From the NCBI GenBank assembly GCA_009363875.1, contig CM018693.1, positions 72,896,986-72,960,985 on the forward strand: 64,000 nucleotides of DNA, given 5' to 3'. The notes beneath the pieces were generated by a model. The model was given only the letters and a program-made list of their open reading frames with translations, was not told where the DNA came from and searched no databases. The position numbers and the translations under genes were made by a program. Source of the DNA: Mikania micrantha (Eukaryota > Streptophyta > Magnoliopsida > Asterales > Asteraceae). This document shows positions 35,202 through 49,337 of the stretch, in pieces (position 1 is the stretch's first letter; each line of letters opens with the position of its first letter).

Positions 35202-38200
35202 ATGATGAGTTCTCCGATGAAGTCGCCGGAGCCGATCAAGATGAACAAGAAGTCGATAACGATCATATTCCGGTATGCTGATTGGTTCGATAAATTGCTC
35301 ATATTATTGGGCACACTTGGAGCCATTGGAGACGGAATGTCTACAAATGTTTTGTTACTTTTTGTTAGTCGTCTGTTTAATCATTTGGGTTATGGCAGAG
35401 GTGTTCAACACACAGAAAACTTCATGGCTGAGATCGAAAAGGTTAGCGAACATATATGCATTTTAACCGTGAAATATCTCAAATAACAAGTACGTTTTTG
35501 TACTCTTTTAGCTGTAAAGAAGTTACGAATTTTGTAGTCCCCAACCATTGACTAATAATCTTTGTATTGTGTTCCTATTAACAAAAGCCTGGATTTTTTT
35601 AAAATGATGGTAAAATTTATAATATTGATTATAATTGCTATTTTGGAGGTAATAAAGTTTTTTAACATACTATACGCTATTTAATTTATAATAAAATTGT
35701 GTTATTCATGACATACACAAATGGGTTTTGGATTCTATGGGTAGTAATTCGAGAAATGACTCGATAACAAACATAAACATTAACAGTTTAAACTGCTTCA
35801 TTTGTTTTTCTGTGTTTTTTGTACAGTGTAGCTTAGCTTTTGTGTACATTGGATTAGGAGTTATGGTGATGGCTTTTATGGGTAAACTTCTGTTTATCTT
35901 GTTTTAATTACAAACACCCAAAACCAATAATAAGATTAAATTTTTCGTTTTTTTTTTTTTTTTTTATTTGCAGAAGGATATTGCTGGAGTAAAATAAGCG
36001 AACGTCAAGTTTTGAAGATTCGATACAGGTATTTGGAGGCTATTTTGAGACAAGAAGTTGGTTTTTTTGATTCACAAGAAGCCACCACTTCAGAAATCAT
36101 CAATAGTATTTCCAAAGACACCTCCCTTCTGCAAGAAGTACTAAGTGAAAAGGTAATTGTACTGAATAAAAAGATAATGTTTTGTTTCTAGCAATATAAA
36201 ACTTATCAAAAACAAGAATTAATGGTCTCAAACGGGTCAAATAAAACAATTTCTCTAAAACTGCTTGATGGGTTATTCTGGTCAAATACAACAATTTGGC
36301 TGAAACATGTTGGGCTATGTTGATCTTACACTGAAGGATTTAGCTAAACAGGATGCATGGGTTTTGTTCATCCTAAACTCAAGTGGATCAAATAGAACAA
36401 CTTAGCTAGGGACATAGTGTATGTTCGTCTAATTAATACAGATCGCATAAAATGATTTAGCTAAAACACTATGGGTTAGGCTAAGCTTCAACGGGACAAA
36501 AGAAAGAAAGAAAGAAAAAAACTATCAGACATTTTAAAGTCATACCCTATATATGTCTGGCCCAATCAATTTAGTTTTGATGTGTTAAGTTGTAACAATC
36601 AGACTACTTAATGGCTTGTTTGGCAATTAATGTCATAGGTTCCAAAATTCTTGATGCACACATCGGTGTTTATATCAGGACTTGCATTTTGCACATACTT
36701 CTCATGGAGACTGTCACTAGTAGCTTTCCCAACACTAATCTTGTTGATAATCCCGGGCCTCATTTACGGAAAATACCTTTTGTATTTGTCGAAAAGATCA
36801 TTTGAAGAATATAGCAAGGCAAACAGCATAGTGGAACAAGCTCTTGCATCCATAAAATCCGTATACTCTTTCACTGCTGAGAAGACGATTGTACACAACT
36901 ATTCAACAATCTTGGACCGGGCTACGGATATTGGGTTGAAGCAAGGTCTTGCTAAAGGCCTTGCAGTTGGGAGTACCGGGCTTTCTTTTGCAATATGGGC
37001 TTTGATAGCATGGTATGGGAGTCGTTTGGTTATGTATAAAGGCGAAAGTGGAGGCCGTGTTTATACAGCCGGCCTTTCCTTCATTTTGGGCGGATTGTAA
37101 GCAACTTTCTCTACTAAAAAATCATTAATAATGTAGGCTTCTTCCTTTTCGGATATCCACTTGTCCGGATATCCAAAAATTTCGGATAGGAATTCGGTTA
37201 TCCAATTGGATATCCGAACTAAAAAATAAGCTAAAATTTTTAAAATAATATATTTCGGATATCCGAATATCCAAAATATTATCCGAAATATCCGGAAAAT
37301 TAACCAGGAAAATATATTTCGAATATCATATATCCAAATTATCTGAATCCGCACTTCCGGATATCCGAATTTTTTCGGATATTCGGATATCTGAAAAACT
37401 TCGAATTCAAATACAGATACATATTTTTTTGAACACTTTTAACCAATATATTCATTATTAGACACATCATTGAACCACCACATCGCCTTATTGGGTCCAC
37501 TTGTCGAATCGGCTAAACTAGGGTAAAAGTCATAAATAACTCAAACTAGGTGTTTTCCCTCTGTGCGTTGCGGCGGAAAAACTCTTATGAGTGTATCATT
37601 TTCAAAATCTTGAATACATAAATACAAACAAAAAACTTCACAATGACTTTCAGCTTATCAAAAATATGTCATGCTCTTTAATTAACTCAATTTTTTTCCG
37701 TCTCTTTATCCTAACTATTCATGTAACATTTTTTATATTTTATTTTCCCTCTTTTTTATATTAAATAATATTAAATTTTTTTTAATATATATCATAAACA
37801 ATATGATTAAATATATATATATATACATATTAATTTCTATAAAATATCTTTAACAAACATATGATATATTTTTAAAATAAATAATTTTAAAATTTATTTA
37901 TTTATCCTAAGTAATACAAATGTTTTTAACCTGTTTTAATACATACACAAAATATTATGATCTAAACAAACAAAATATCAAGCATCATATGGTAAGAGAA
38001 ATGAGGAAAAAAAATTTTTGTGAGAAATCATTCATAATGAAAATACGTTACAAGCATGGGCGTATATATAGCATTGGAAGTGGGTTCACGGGAACCCATC
38101 TCGTTTCCATAATTTAGTAGGAAGTTTTTTTTTTCGAGAGACTTAAAGGTAAGGTAAACCCATTAATATTTTTATGATTATATTCTTAATGAAATTTTCC

Positions 38201-41200
38201 TAACATTTGCCAACTTGAATATGGTAAGTGATCTTTGTTAGATAATTTTCGATAATCAATTCTTGGAACCCACTAAAAATATTTTTATGGTTATATTTTT
38301 ATGTTCGGTTCTATATAATTGAAGCGTTCAAAAATCGTGAACACACTAAAAATATCCTGGAACTGCCATTGGATACAACCAACGACTAGTATGTTCAATT
38401 CAACTGGTCCAACCCGTACATGTTGGTCCAAATGACGGTGGCTCAAGCTCAACCAGAGCGGTTATCTAGCCGGTTTCCTAACCAACCCGTTTGAACCATG
38501 TAGTTATTTTCTTGTGTTAACCGAGGAAGATGTTAGCAATGAATGATGGGTTCAAATTAGTAAATATATCAATTTCAATCCATTAGCTTAGTATCAGTAT
38601 ATTAGCCAACATACTTGATTTGACCTGTCTAATTCTATTTGTAGATCACTTGGGATGGCTTTACCAGAATTGAACCACTTCACTGAAGCATCAGTAGCAG
38701 CATCACGAATATTCCTTAGAATTGACCGAATCCCAGAGATCAACATTGATGATAAAAATGGGCTAATCCCCGACACGATCAATGGTCTTATCGAATTTCA
38801 AAGCATTGAGTTCACATATCCGTCAAGGCCAAGCTGCATAATTCTCAAGGATTTTAACTTGAAAATTGAAGCGGGAACTACAGTTGCACTCGTGGGCGCG
38901 AGTGGTAGCGGTAAATCGACTGCTATTGCTTTAGTTCAAAGGTTTTATGATGTGGACCGTGGTGTTGTTCGGATTGATGGGATGGATATAAAGAAAGTAC
39001 AATTAAAATGGTTGAGAGCACAAATGGGTCTCGTTAGCCAAGAACATGCATTGTTTGGAACATCAATTAAAGAAAATATAATGTTTGGAAAGATTGATGC
39101 AACCATGGAGGAAGTGATTGCTGCTGCAACTGCTGCTAATGCTCATAATTTCATTCGACAGCTTCCGGAGGGATATGAGACAAAGGTAGTCTTTAAGTTT
39201 AGAAACATCGGTTGAAAACAAGTCAACCTGTCAATCTATTTATTGAATAGTAAAAGGAGTCATCCAATTTATGACTAGTTTAACCTATTTTTTTCAGCAA
39301 TCATCGTGTTTAATACACTACCAACTTGGTTACAACTAACATACAACTCGTCAAATCATTTACATCAAATCGACCCGTTTGACTTGGTTAGATAAATGAG
39401 TTAGAAAGTTATGCTTGAGACTTGAGTGACATAAGTGAGTCTTGGTTATGTTTAATGTGTATTACATAAGAAGAGTTTATTGATCTTAAAGGTTGGAGAA
39501 AGAGGCGCACTTTTATCAGGTGGGCAAAAACAAAGGATCGCAATTGCTCGAGCAATTATTAAGAACCCTGTGATACTTCTTCTTGATGAAGCTACAAGTG
39601 CACTTGATTCAGAATCCGAAAAGCTTGTTCAAAATGCTCTTGATCAAGCATCCATGGGCAGAACAACACTGGTATGAAATAAATCTTGCTTTTCATCTTC
39701 AAATTCTTTATGCACAAGTGTGTATTTTTGCACACATTACAAATCTCTGTTATTGAATCTTTAACCATAACAGGTTGTTGCACATAAGCTCACCACTATA
39801 CAAAATGCCGATGAAATTGTTGTTATGAGTGACGGTAGTGTAATCGAACAAGGTTCACATACATATTTGATAAATAGCAAGACAGGCCATTATGCTCGAC
39901 TAGTTAAACTTCAAAGACAATTTAGCTCATTTAATGAACACGAGAATATAAACTCAAGCATGGTAAGAAGTAGTGCTTCAAGACTAAGCACATCAAAATC
40001 TAGCCCCGCTATTTGTGAGTCACCAATGCCTTATAATGATACACACTTGTTGTTAGCATCGAATCACGCACCACCATCATTTTCTCGGCTCCTTTTGTTA
40101 AACTCACCTGAATGGAGACAAGGTTTGGTTGGCAGTCTGGCTGCAGCCAGTTTTGGGGCAGTCCAACCAATTTATGCATTGACAATTGGAGGAATGATCT
40201 CTGCATTTTTTGTGAAGAATCATGAAGAGATGAATGCACGTATAAGAAATTATTCTATCATATTTTGCTCACTCGCGGTCATCTCAATACTTGTGAATAT
40301 TTTGCAACATTATAACTTTGCTTACATGGGTGAACAATTAACAAAGAGGATCAGACTCAAGATGCTTGAGAAGATCTTTACCTTTGAACCGGCTTGGTTT
40401 GATGACGAGCATAATGCAAGTAGTGTGTTGTGTTCTAGGCTAAGCAATGAAGCTTCAATGGTCAAGTCACTCGTAGCAGATCGAATGTCATTATTAATTC
40501 AAACAGCCTCAGGTGTGTTGATCGCGATGGTTATGGGTCTAGTCGTGGCTTGGAAGCTTGCCCTTGTGATGATTGCAGTTCAACCACTCACAATCCTTTG
40601 TTTTTATGCAAGAAAAGTACTTTTGTCCACTATGTCAGCTAACTTTATTAGATACCAAAATAAAAGTACACAAATTGCAGTTGAGGCTGTTTATAATCAT
40701 AGAATTGTAACATCCTTTGGGAGTTTGGAGATTGTTCTTCAGCTATTTGATAAAGCTCAGGATGGCCCAAGAAGGGAAGGAAGAAAAAAGGCATGGTTGG
40801 CTGGAATTGGAATTGGTTTGGCTCAGGGTCTGACCTTTATATGTTGGGCTTTAGACTTTTGGTATGGTGGGAAGCTGGTGGATGCTGGTGATATATCAGC
40901 TGGGGATGTGTTCAAAACTTTCTTTATATTGATAAGTACTGGGAAAGTTATAGCTGATGCTGGAAGTATGACTTCGGACATTGCTAAAGGGTCCACCGCG
41001 GTTGCTTCAGTTTTCTCCATTTTTGATCGCCAATCACTAATCTCAAGCAATGTTCCTGTAAGTAAAACATGTAATCCGCTCTTGATTTATATGCTTTACG
41101 TATACCTTACCTACTAAACATTTTGTCAAACACCATGAATGTTAAATTTTATATTCAACATATTATGCGCAAGCTTGCTAAACTTTTATCAAGCATGTTG

Positions 41201-43509
41201 CTAGCTAAACCTATTATCAAACACCTTGTTTGCAAATATTTTATCAAAATTCTTGCGTTCAATCTTTTGCTGGCCTAAAATAGAGTTTAAAATCAAAATC
41301 TGATTTGAAAAAGAAAAATTAATATTCTTTAGCTTAAGATCTTAACAAGTTGACCATTTTTTGAATAATTTCTGAAACACACCTATTAGAGTTGCAATAA
41401 GTTTTAATAGAAAACAAAGCATCATTGATTGTCTCATAAACTATACATTGAACACCTTGTGTAAAGGATGGGATCGAGGGAGGTGGTGCAAAGCTAGAAA
41501 AACTGAAAGGCGAAATACAGATAAAAAAGGTTGATTTCAAGTACCCCTGCCGACCCGACAACCCAATCTTACGCGAATTTTGTCTAGAAGTTAAGTCGGG
41601 AACTAGCATCGGATTGGTAGGGAAAAGCGGGTGTGGGAAGTCGACTGTAATAGCATTGATTCAACGATTCTACGATGTGGATAGAGGTACAGTAAAGGTT
41701 GATGGAGTTGACATACGGATGCTCAACATAGAGTGGTACAGAAAGCATATGGCACTCGTGAGTCAAGAACCGGTCCTGTATTCCGGCACCATTCGTGACA
41801 ATATCATCTTTGGAAAGCCGGATGCATCTGAAAACGAGTTGGTTCAAGCTTCTAAAGCTGCAAATGCTCATAATTTCATTTCGTAAGTAAACAATACTTA
41901 ATTATTATTAATTTAAATAATAACTAAATGTCAGTTTTACGGTGATTTTAACAGCGTGACAGGTTGAACTATTTTTTTCTTCCAAAATCATTTTTTAAAA
42001 TTTTTTAATATAATTACTGTTGGAACACGTATTAAAAATATTACATAGATACAAATAATACAAGTTCAAAAACCGATTTTAGATTTCAAACCGAAGCAAA
42101 CCATTATGAGATATGTGTCTTGAAAATCGGATTATATCCGCAAAGTTTAATCACATAAATTGGATAACCACAAATCAATTTTTACGGCTAGAGCGAACAG
42201 ATAAAAATCGTTTCAATAACACCGGATCTTGGGTCATCGCCTTTGTTGATTGATCAAAAATCAACTAGTTCAACTTTTTGTTTCGTTTTCAAATCATTGC
42301 ACGATCTATATATAAAAATACTAATTGGTATCCTATGTGCTAAACGAGGGGAATCAAATATATAATCTATAGCTATCTTTAAATATTTTGACAATACAAA
42401 ATAATTTTTTAATATTAAGTATCATAAAATATATATATTTTTTATTTTAAAAACATTTAAAAAGTGCTTTTAGCATTTAATATAACAATTTAATATGATA
42501 TATAATTAATGAGAGAGAAATGATATACATAAAATTTAACTTGTTATAAAAAACATATCACATGTCTCTGAAATTATAATATGTAAACATTTAAAAATTA
42601 TTGATTTATTATAATAGGTAAGTATTTTCTCCTTTTAACAAGTGTTAATTTTTATCATTTTATACATGTAACTTTTTACAATAGCATTTTTACTTATTTA
42701 TACTAACATATAAGTAGTTATATTGACATGTGCTAATATGCATATGACTTAATCTCAACTTATTTCCATGTCTGTCTTTCTTACTAAATACGAAGACACG
42801 TGTCACACTCTGCTATATTCTCATTCTTTTTTCTCTCAATAAATAAGATATTAAAAATACTTTTTTTGACATTTAATAAAATTTAATAGTTTATAATTTT
42901 ATTTATTATTAATCAAATTGTTAAACTGTTTAACAACTTCTAAATTATCATTAATAATTAAATTTATTTTTTTATACAATACATGTAATACACAAGATTG
43001 TTAACATATTAGTTAATATATATATCCACACACACAGAGAATAAGAAATAAATATTTATTCTTACAAAGTAAAATCATTTTAATATCATTAGCCTTTTAT
43101 TAAATATATTTACCCTACAATAATGAATGATAATCTCTTTTTTAACATATATAGAACTCTTAAGGACGGGTATAACACTGAATGTGGCGAAAGAGGTGTT
43201 CAACTATCAGGTGGGCAAAAACAAAGAATCTCAATTGCTAGAGCAATTATTCGAAACCCGACAATATTACTTTTAGACGAGGCTACAAGTGCCCTTGATG
43301 TCCAGTCAGAGCATATTGTTCAAGAAGCTTTGGACCAGATTATGGTCGGAAGGACAACTGTAGTGGTGGCACATCGACTAAACACAATTAGAAACCTTGA
43401 TTCAATTGCATTTGTTTCAGATGGAAAAGTTGTGGAGCAAGGAACTTACAATCAACTTAAGAACAAGAAAGGGGCGTTTTTTGAATTAGCTAGTATTCAA
43501 AAAGCTTAA
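35202..43509 (+). CDS. ABCB8: ABC transporter B family protein, ABCB8-like (full-size exporter)
   Basis: Membrane ATP-driven exporter of the MDR/P-glycoprotein (ABCB) type; substrate unknown. Nine exons: 35202-35441, 35827-35881, 35974-36152, 36639-37096, 38645-39185, 39492-39671, 39774-41057, 41467-41882, 43155-43509. All junctions are GT-AG and phases agree, giving 1235 residues without a stop, normal for the family (about 1230-1290). TMD1 is about 30-310. NBD1 has Walker A GASGSGKST 395-403, Q443, LSGGQ 499-503, Walker B Asp523-Glu524 and H555. A linker (602-655) precedes TMD2 (about 668-965). NBD2 has Walker A GKSGCGKST 1031-1039, Q1079, LSGGQ 1135-1139, Asp1159-Glu1160 and H1191. The start could be the first or second of two adjacent ATGs. 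Wording (EGYCWSK.SERQVLKIRY, GGLSLGMALPE) points to the ABCB8 group from memory of the family; the paralogue assignment needs a tree. Acceptors of introns 5 and 7 are weak. Confidence 0.93.
36205..36440 (+). repeat. Degenerate tandem units in intron 3 of the ABC gene
   Basis: Four or five diverged copies of a ~70-bp unit with '(c)gggtcaaata.aacaa.tt.gctaaaac'. Purely intronic, no reading frame; likely a decayed minisatellite. Confidence 0.45.
37140..37400. repeat. GGATATCC palindrome cluster in intron 4 of the ABC gene
   Basis: Around fifteen words of the type CGGATATCCGAAT, GGATATCC or ATCCGAA in 260 bp, on both strands, so the segment can fold on itself in many registers. It lies 45 bp into the longest intron (37097-38644, 1548 bp) and has no coding potential. 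Confidence 0.7.
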
Positions 43510-44038
43510 GTACTATGTTGTTTTATATGTAAATGTTTAGTGAAAAGTGTCATGAGTAACTAGAGATATGTGCTTGTAAGCATGCAACTGTTAGTAGTGT
43601 GGCTTTATGATTCTAATTAAGAAGCAATATTTGTAAAATAGTGGCTTGGTGATCTTTAATAGGAATTCTAGTGTTGCTTAATTTCTGTTGCATATTTCTT
43701 GAGATATTTAATCAAATAATTTCTAAGTAAAAGTATACATAATAATTATATTTTATATCCTTCATTGGTGCTAAGTTTTATGCAAATATATATTTTAAAT
43801 TATAAATACTACTAAGAAGTAGACCTTTAAGAAGGAAAATTAACGTAGATCACATAAATTCTCAAGAAATAAAAATAGACCTTAAAATAATATGGTTTAT
43901 TAACTAACTCCTTAAAATCCAATGTATTTTACTTTTTTTTCTTGCCATTGATAATTTTATGCTAAATATTTGTTAGTAAAATTCATCCATTGTCTAACCG
44001 TAATATGTTGTAAATATGTATCACTAAAATTCGCTAGT
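43510..44038. other. 3' flank of the ABC transporter gene
   Basis: AT-rich 529 bp holding the 3' untranslated region. Candidate poly(A) signals are aattaag/aatattt words at about 43615-43635 and aataattat near 43740, none decisive. No further gene. LTR J starts at 44039. Confidence 0.5.
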
Positions 44039-44703
44039 TGTAACATTTGTACATTCAGTCACGATAGTTGTAAACAGTGTTAGAACAAATGTGTTTTCAT
44101 ATCAAATCAGTCAACGTGATTCATGTGTTCATAATGTGCTTGTGTGTTAGGATCTTTATTATCTAGGAACAAGTATGTATTATTTATTTACAGTCGAGTT
44201 CGCTAGGCAAGAACAGTATCGTATTATATCGAAACAGTGGTGGGACGGCGTCAGGTACAACAGGTAGCTGGAATCTGGGGTATGCCCTATACATATACTG
44301 CGTTCGTTGTAATGGGATAGTGTTAGTGCGTAGTGTCGAGACGAATATTATGACAATTAATTTAACAAGAATCGTAATACGTAAGCGAGGCTGAGTAGAG
44401 TTATGGGTGACGATCCATAATAATACGAATGTTGAACTTATAATTATGATTAAACGCTTTAAATAATTAATACGATCGGAAAACGTACGCGATTGCGGGT
44501 ATACACGTAATTGTATCTGTTTAACGATCTGTCAACACACGAAGTGCAAAAATAATTAAATATTTATTATTTTACATTTTTACAATTTTGAAACTCATCA
44601 ATATGATGAGAATAATAATCCTTCTATTTTGACCGCGTAAAATATGCGTTACGCGACGAAAACGTGAACCGAGCGACCGAAACGGACCGAATACCGCGCG
44701 GAC

Positions 44704-44710
44704 TATATAA
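44704..44710 (+). promoter_or_regulatory. TATA box of LTR J
   Basis: TATATAA in the context ggacTATATAAgcc. CT-rich leader (44750-44800) follows. The K LTR has CTATAAAAG at the matching place (50309-50317, minus strand). Confidence 0.6.
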
Positions 44711-45109
44711 GCCATGAAGATGGCCATTTTTCCTCATTAAATTCAGCCAACCACCTCTCTCTCACTAAAAATTCATCTACCCTCTCTCTCTAGAAAACCG
44801 AGCTTCAAACGCGAATAACTCGTTCATTTCTCAACGGATTTCATCGTTCTTGGCACCCACGCGTAGCTCTCAACATCCTCTACACAGAAGTACAAAGGAT
44901 CTGAAGGTTTATCCACAAAATCTCGAGGTAATGGAGCTTGAAAAGTTTGAAATTTAGGGTTTTTGGTGTGTGTGCTGTTGAAACCCGACACTTAGCCGGA
45001 TTCTTGCACACCATTCCTAGTTTCGCACCTATAGCAACCTTCCCTGAAGTTATACTAGCTTAGATCGTAGTCTAGAACCAGGTGTTCGATGATGGTGATG
45101 ATGCAGGTG

Positions 45110-45555
45110 ACAGGTTCGGTGAAGGTTGTGGGTACCGAACCCTTTAGAGGCTGCCGAACCCTCCTCTTTATCTTGCCGAACCTGCATGTTCGTGGGGCAC
45201 AGCTTTGGCCGAACCTATTCAACAGTTGCCGAACCCTAGAGAGGGCTGTCGAACCTTCTCTTGGCGAACCTGTGTGAGGCGAACATCCATGGCCGAACCC
45301 TACTAGGGTGACGAACCCTAATCACCTCGACGAACCCTTGAAATGTAAACGAAACTTGCATGGTTCGTTGATTAGTGGCCGAACCAGTGAAAGACTCACG
45401 AACCATTGACAATGACGAACCTTCCACTTTGGCCGAACCCTTAACCATCATCAACTTCACGAACCTTGCATGCAACCATGTTAACCGAACCTGTGATGCA
45501 ACACCCATAGAGCCGAACCTATGGATTTAACTTAGCCGAACCTTAGAGGAAAATG
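45110..45555 (+). repeat. CCGAACC-word array in LTR J
   Basis: About 18 copies of CGAACC on the transcribed (plus) strand in 430 bp, mainly GCCGAACCC, ACGAACC and GCCGAACCT, irregularly spaced 15-35 bp. The K LTR has about 19 at 49338-49890. Confidence 0.85.
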
Positions 45556-48081
45556 GGAAAGGTTCGCTGCCTAAGTTGGCAGCCCACAAGTCTTTCGGCC
45601 CAACCCAATCATCCTTGGCCCAATTTGGTTCCATTCGACCCATGTTACTCCATTTGATCCACATAGTAGCATCCGGCCCACATTATATCAAGTTCAATAG
45701 TACCCTTGACCCAATAATTCACATAGGTGGCCCACGACATCCCATTCGGTTCAATTCAATCCCATTTGGCCCAACATGATCATTGGTGTCTTACATGGCC
45801 CATGAACATATCGGTTGGCCCAACACCACATCCAATTGGCCCACCGTTAACCTAAGAGGCCACGGACCTTTGCTTAAAGCCCACCATGATTTCATGGGCT
45901 TAAGGCCCATGAATTGGTCTACAAATCAAAGGAATTGTGATTTGATCTTAGTGGGTTAAATATAACCAACATAACTATGAGATCAAGTCACAATCCTAAA
46001 GACTCAAACCATGGAAACATTTATGTCAAATCTCATGTTAATCAATGACTTATCAAACTTTTAAACACATACTATTTATGCATAATGAGTTGTGCATAAA
46101 AGCTCATAACATAGTCTTTTCATGAATCATTGATCAATCAAGTAACTCTATCATGACTTTCAAATTCATTCAACACTTTCAAACATGAGAACGATTATTC
46201 AAGAGTTAATCAAGTTCAAGTTGGCACAAGTCAAGCAATGAATCAAGATCTATACAATTATAAATCTTATATCTTATGTATGATTACAATGATATAGGAA
46301 CCAGTTAGAAGTCCTGTTTGCTACTTGCTATTTGTTATAGTTCAGAGTCTACTGCAGACAGGTGAGAACATTAGCCCCTCTTTTTACTGTTTTTGCAACT
46401 GTTTTGGGGTGGAACACGTGATCAAATACTCTTGCTTCAATCATATTACATGATACATGTTTATGTTAATTTACAAACATTACAGGTTCACTCTAGAAAT
46501 CCAAGGGATTTCTCAACTGTTTCAAAGGAATTATAAACCGTTTATAATGGTTTTATCAACTATTAAATTTATTCTTCTAAAAAGGTTTTATAAAGGATAT
46601 TTGAACTGGTTTATAACCGATTTACTCGAATGGATTTATAAATGACAAACACTTTAAAATAAAGGATTTTATAAACTCTTTTGTTGTAAACCCGTGTTTT
46701 CGAAAGTAATATGTTATAAACCTTGTTACTATACAAGGTCACCATTCTAGTTATCAAAACAAAGGATTTATCTCATGGTATTCAAAACAAAGGATTCAGT
46801 TCATGGTATTCAAACAAGGCTCTCAAAATCATGTTATCATATAAGGCATTAACACGCAAATTTTAAAGCAAAGTTCAAAAGCATGGTGTCCATCGTTGTG
46901 AACAAACTTATAAACACATCAGGTTTCACATTCATTAGCGTTAGTACTGGGTGCTCACAACAAGGGAAAGCGGACACACTGGTTCATACCAAAATGGAGT
47001 TAGCTCTTAAATTTGTTTTATAAGCTAACTGTAGGTTTGGTTTCATTATGGTTTTATCAAAACTGCTGATACATTATCTAACTCCAAACGTAGTTTGGGA
47101 CTTGATTTTATGTTGGCTTCTTTAGTAAATAGTCTTCGGACTGTTTATCACGTTTTACATACTTGATGTTAGTTTGGGTTGCAACCCATCCATGTAATTC
47201 TATTATTGCTTTAATCTACCTATGTCACACCCCTGCGCCGCGTGCGGAATCCACGGCGCGGTGACGTATGAACAGTTGAATCATGCACAAGTATTGAATA
47301 AGAACAACCACAACGGTTTACTATGTTTCATAATGTTAAGACAATTGTTTAGTTACAGACAACTATCTACCAAAAGAAAGACAACTACAGACCCAAAATA
47401 TAGTTACAAAATAAGACTTCAAACAAGACAAGTAAACAATTAGGATTTTGTGTGTTTCTAATCCATCCTAGCATGTTTCTTCATCTTGTTCTATCTTAGT
47501 TTGGTCTCCTTAGTTGTCTCTGAGATTGCCTTAAACCTGATTACCTGAAACACGTGAAAAGTAACTGTCAACTACAGACGTAGTTGGTGAGAACAATAGG
47601 TTTAAACATTTGTAAACATGAGTATATGATATAAGGCATAGGTAAGTTAAAGCATCATAAGATTCACACGGATGAGCTGCAACCCAAACTAACATCAAGT
47701 AAGAAAATGAGTGTAAACAGTCCAATCACTGTTTGCACATGAGTCAACATATAATATCAAGTCCCAAACCACGTTTGGAGTTAGATAATGTGTCAACAGT
47801 TTTGATAAAACCATATGTAACCGAAATCTGCAGTTAGTTTATAAAACAGATTTAAAAACTAACTGCAGCAATCGGTCTGCCCCAATGTGTGTGTCCGCTT
47901 TCCCTTGTTGTGATCACCCAGTACTAACGCTAATGAATATGATACTTGATGCTTTTACAAGTTTGTTTACAACAATAGACACCATGTTTCTGAATCTTAC
48001 TTTAACCGGATGTGTTAATGCCTTATTTGATAACATGAATTGAAAAGCCTGGATTTAATTCCACGAATTAAATCCCTTGTT

Positions 48082-48210
48082 TTGAATACCATGAAATGAA
48101 CCACTTGATTTGAATACCATGTTTTGAACCACTTGATTTGAATACCATGTTGTGAACCACCTGATTTGAATACCATGTTGTGAACCATTTGATTTGAATA
48201 CCATGATGTG
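48082..48210 (-). repeat. Five ~28-30-bp tandem units in the K LTR
   Basis: Units of the form gaataccatgttgtgaaccacttgattt (plus strand). LTR J has only about two diverged units at the matching place (46770-46830), so the array expanded within the family. Confidence 0.8.
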
Positions 48211-49337
48211 ATGACCTTGTGTAACAACAAGGTTTATAACAAAAGGGTTTATAAAATCCTTTATCTAAAAGTGTTTATCCTTCATAAATACATTTGAGTA
48301 AATCAGTTACAAAACAGTTCAAAGATCCTTTATAAAACCTTTTTAATGAAAAGAGTTTAGTAATTGATAAGTAATTTAAAACAGTTGATGAATTCCTAGG
48401 ATTCGTACAATGAATCCATAATGTTCATAAGCATACACACACCTTGTGTAATGAAATATGATTGTAAACGATTGTTTTGATCAAGTGTTCCACCCCAAAA
48501 CAGTTATAAAACAGTAAAAGAGGGGCTAAAGTTCTCACCTGTCTGCAGTAGACTCTGAACTAAACAGTTAGCAAGTAGCAAACAGGACTTCTAATTGTTT
48601 CCTATAACATTGTAATCATACATAAGATATAGGATTTATAATTGTATAACTTTGATTCATTGATTGACTTGGGTTCTCATGATTATGATTGTTGTGAAAC
48701 TTGAAAATCATACTTTGAATCACTTGATTGATCATGGGTCCAAGAAACGAATGTGAAATGATCCTTGTGTTCAAACTTGTTGGTACACATCACATGTGTT
48801 TGAGAAATTGATTAACCATTGATTACTATGATTTATGAAAGAATGTTCCAAATGTTTAAGCTCAGGAGATTGTGACTTGATCCCATTATTAGTTTAAGTT
48901 GCAACTTAACCCAAACTAAGATCAAATTACAATCGCTTTGAGTGGTGGCCTACAATGGGCCTTGAGCCCATAATTATGGTAATAGGCTTAAATGGAAATC
49001 CATGGGCCAATTGAATATGATATTGGGCCAAGTGAATGTGATGTTGGCCCAATAACTTGTATATAGGCTTTATAACATGCCAAAGACAATATCAACCCGA
49101 TTACAATCTTAGTGGGCCTAACGAGTTTGGATTGAGCCTAAAGGATTTGAGTTGGACCAACCAATGTTTACGTAAACCATGTAAAGTTCCAAGGTGTTAT
49201 TGGGCCAATTGAATATCTAATGACTCAACTTAATTCCCTTGGGCTTGGTTTATGTCTATGGGCCGAATTCTAATAAGATTGGGCCGAGTAGAATTGGTTT
49301 GGGCCGAAAGGTCCTTGGGCTGCCACTCTTGGCAGCG

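Larger units (their letters stand above)
44039..47222 (+). mobile_element. LTR J (plus), cut by element K
   Basis: Starts TGTAACATTTGTACATT, the same wording as the K LTR in opposite orientation (ends 50946). Has GGGTGACGATCC (44405-44416), TATATAA (44704-44710), a CT-rich leader, the common block agaagtacaaaggatctgaag (about 44888), a CCGAACC array (45110-45555) and a donor-like ACAG/GTGAGA (46362). It breaks off at 47222, in a passage that corresponds to about 47640 of the K LTR, where element K begins. Its remainder would lie beyond the assembly gap. Confidence 0.75.

Noticed and set aside
35202..41057. Two half-size ABC transporter genes instead of one
   Set aside because: Phase-compatible GT-AG junctions join all nine exons, and there is no stop or start between the halves; the linker (residues 602-655) is typical of full-size ABCB proteins.
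48082..48210. Regular ~30-bp repeats resembling a CRISPR array
   Set aside because: There are no unique spacers; units are directly tandem in a plant LTR.
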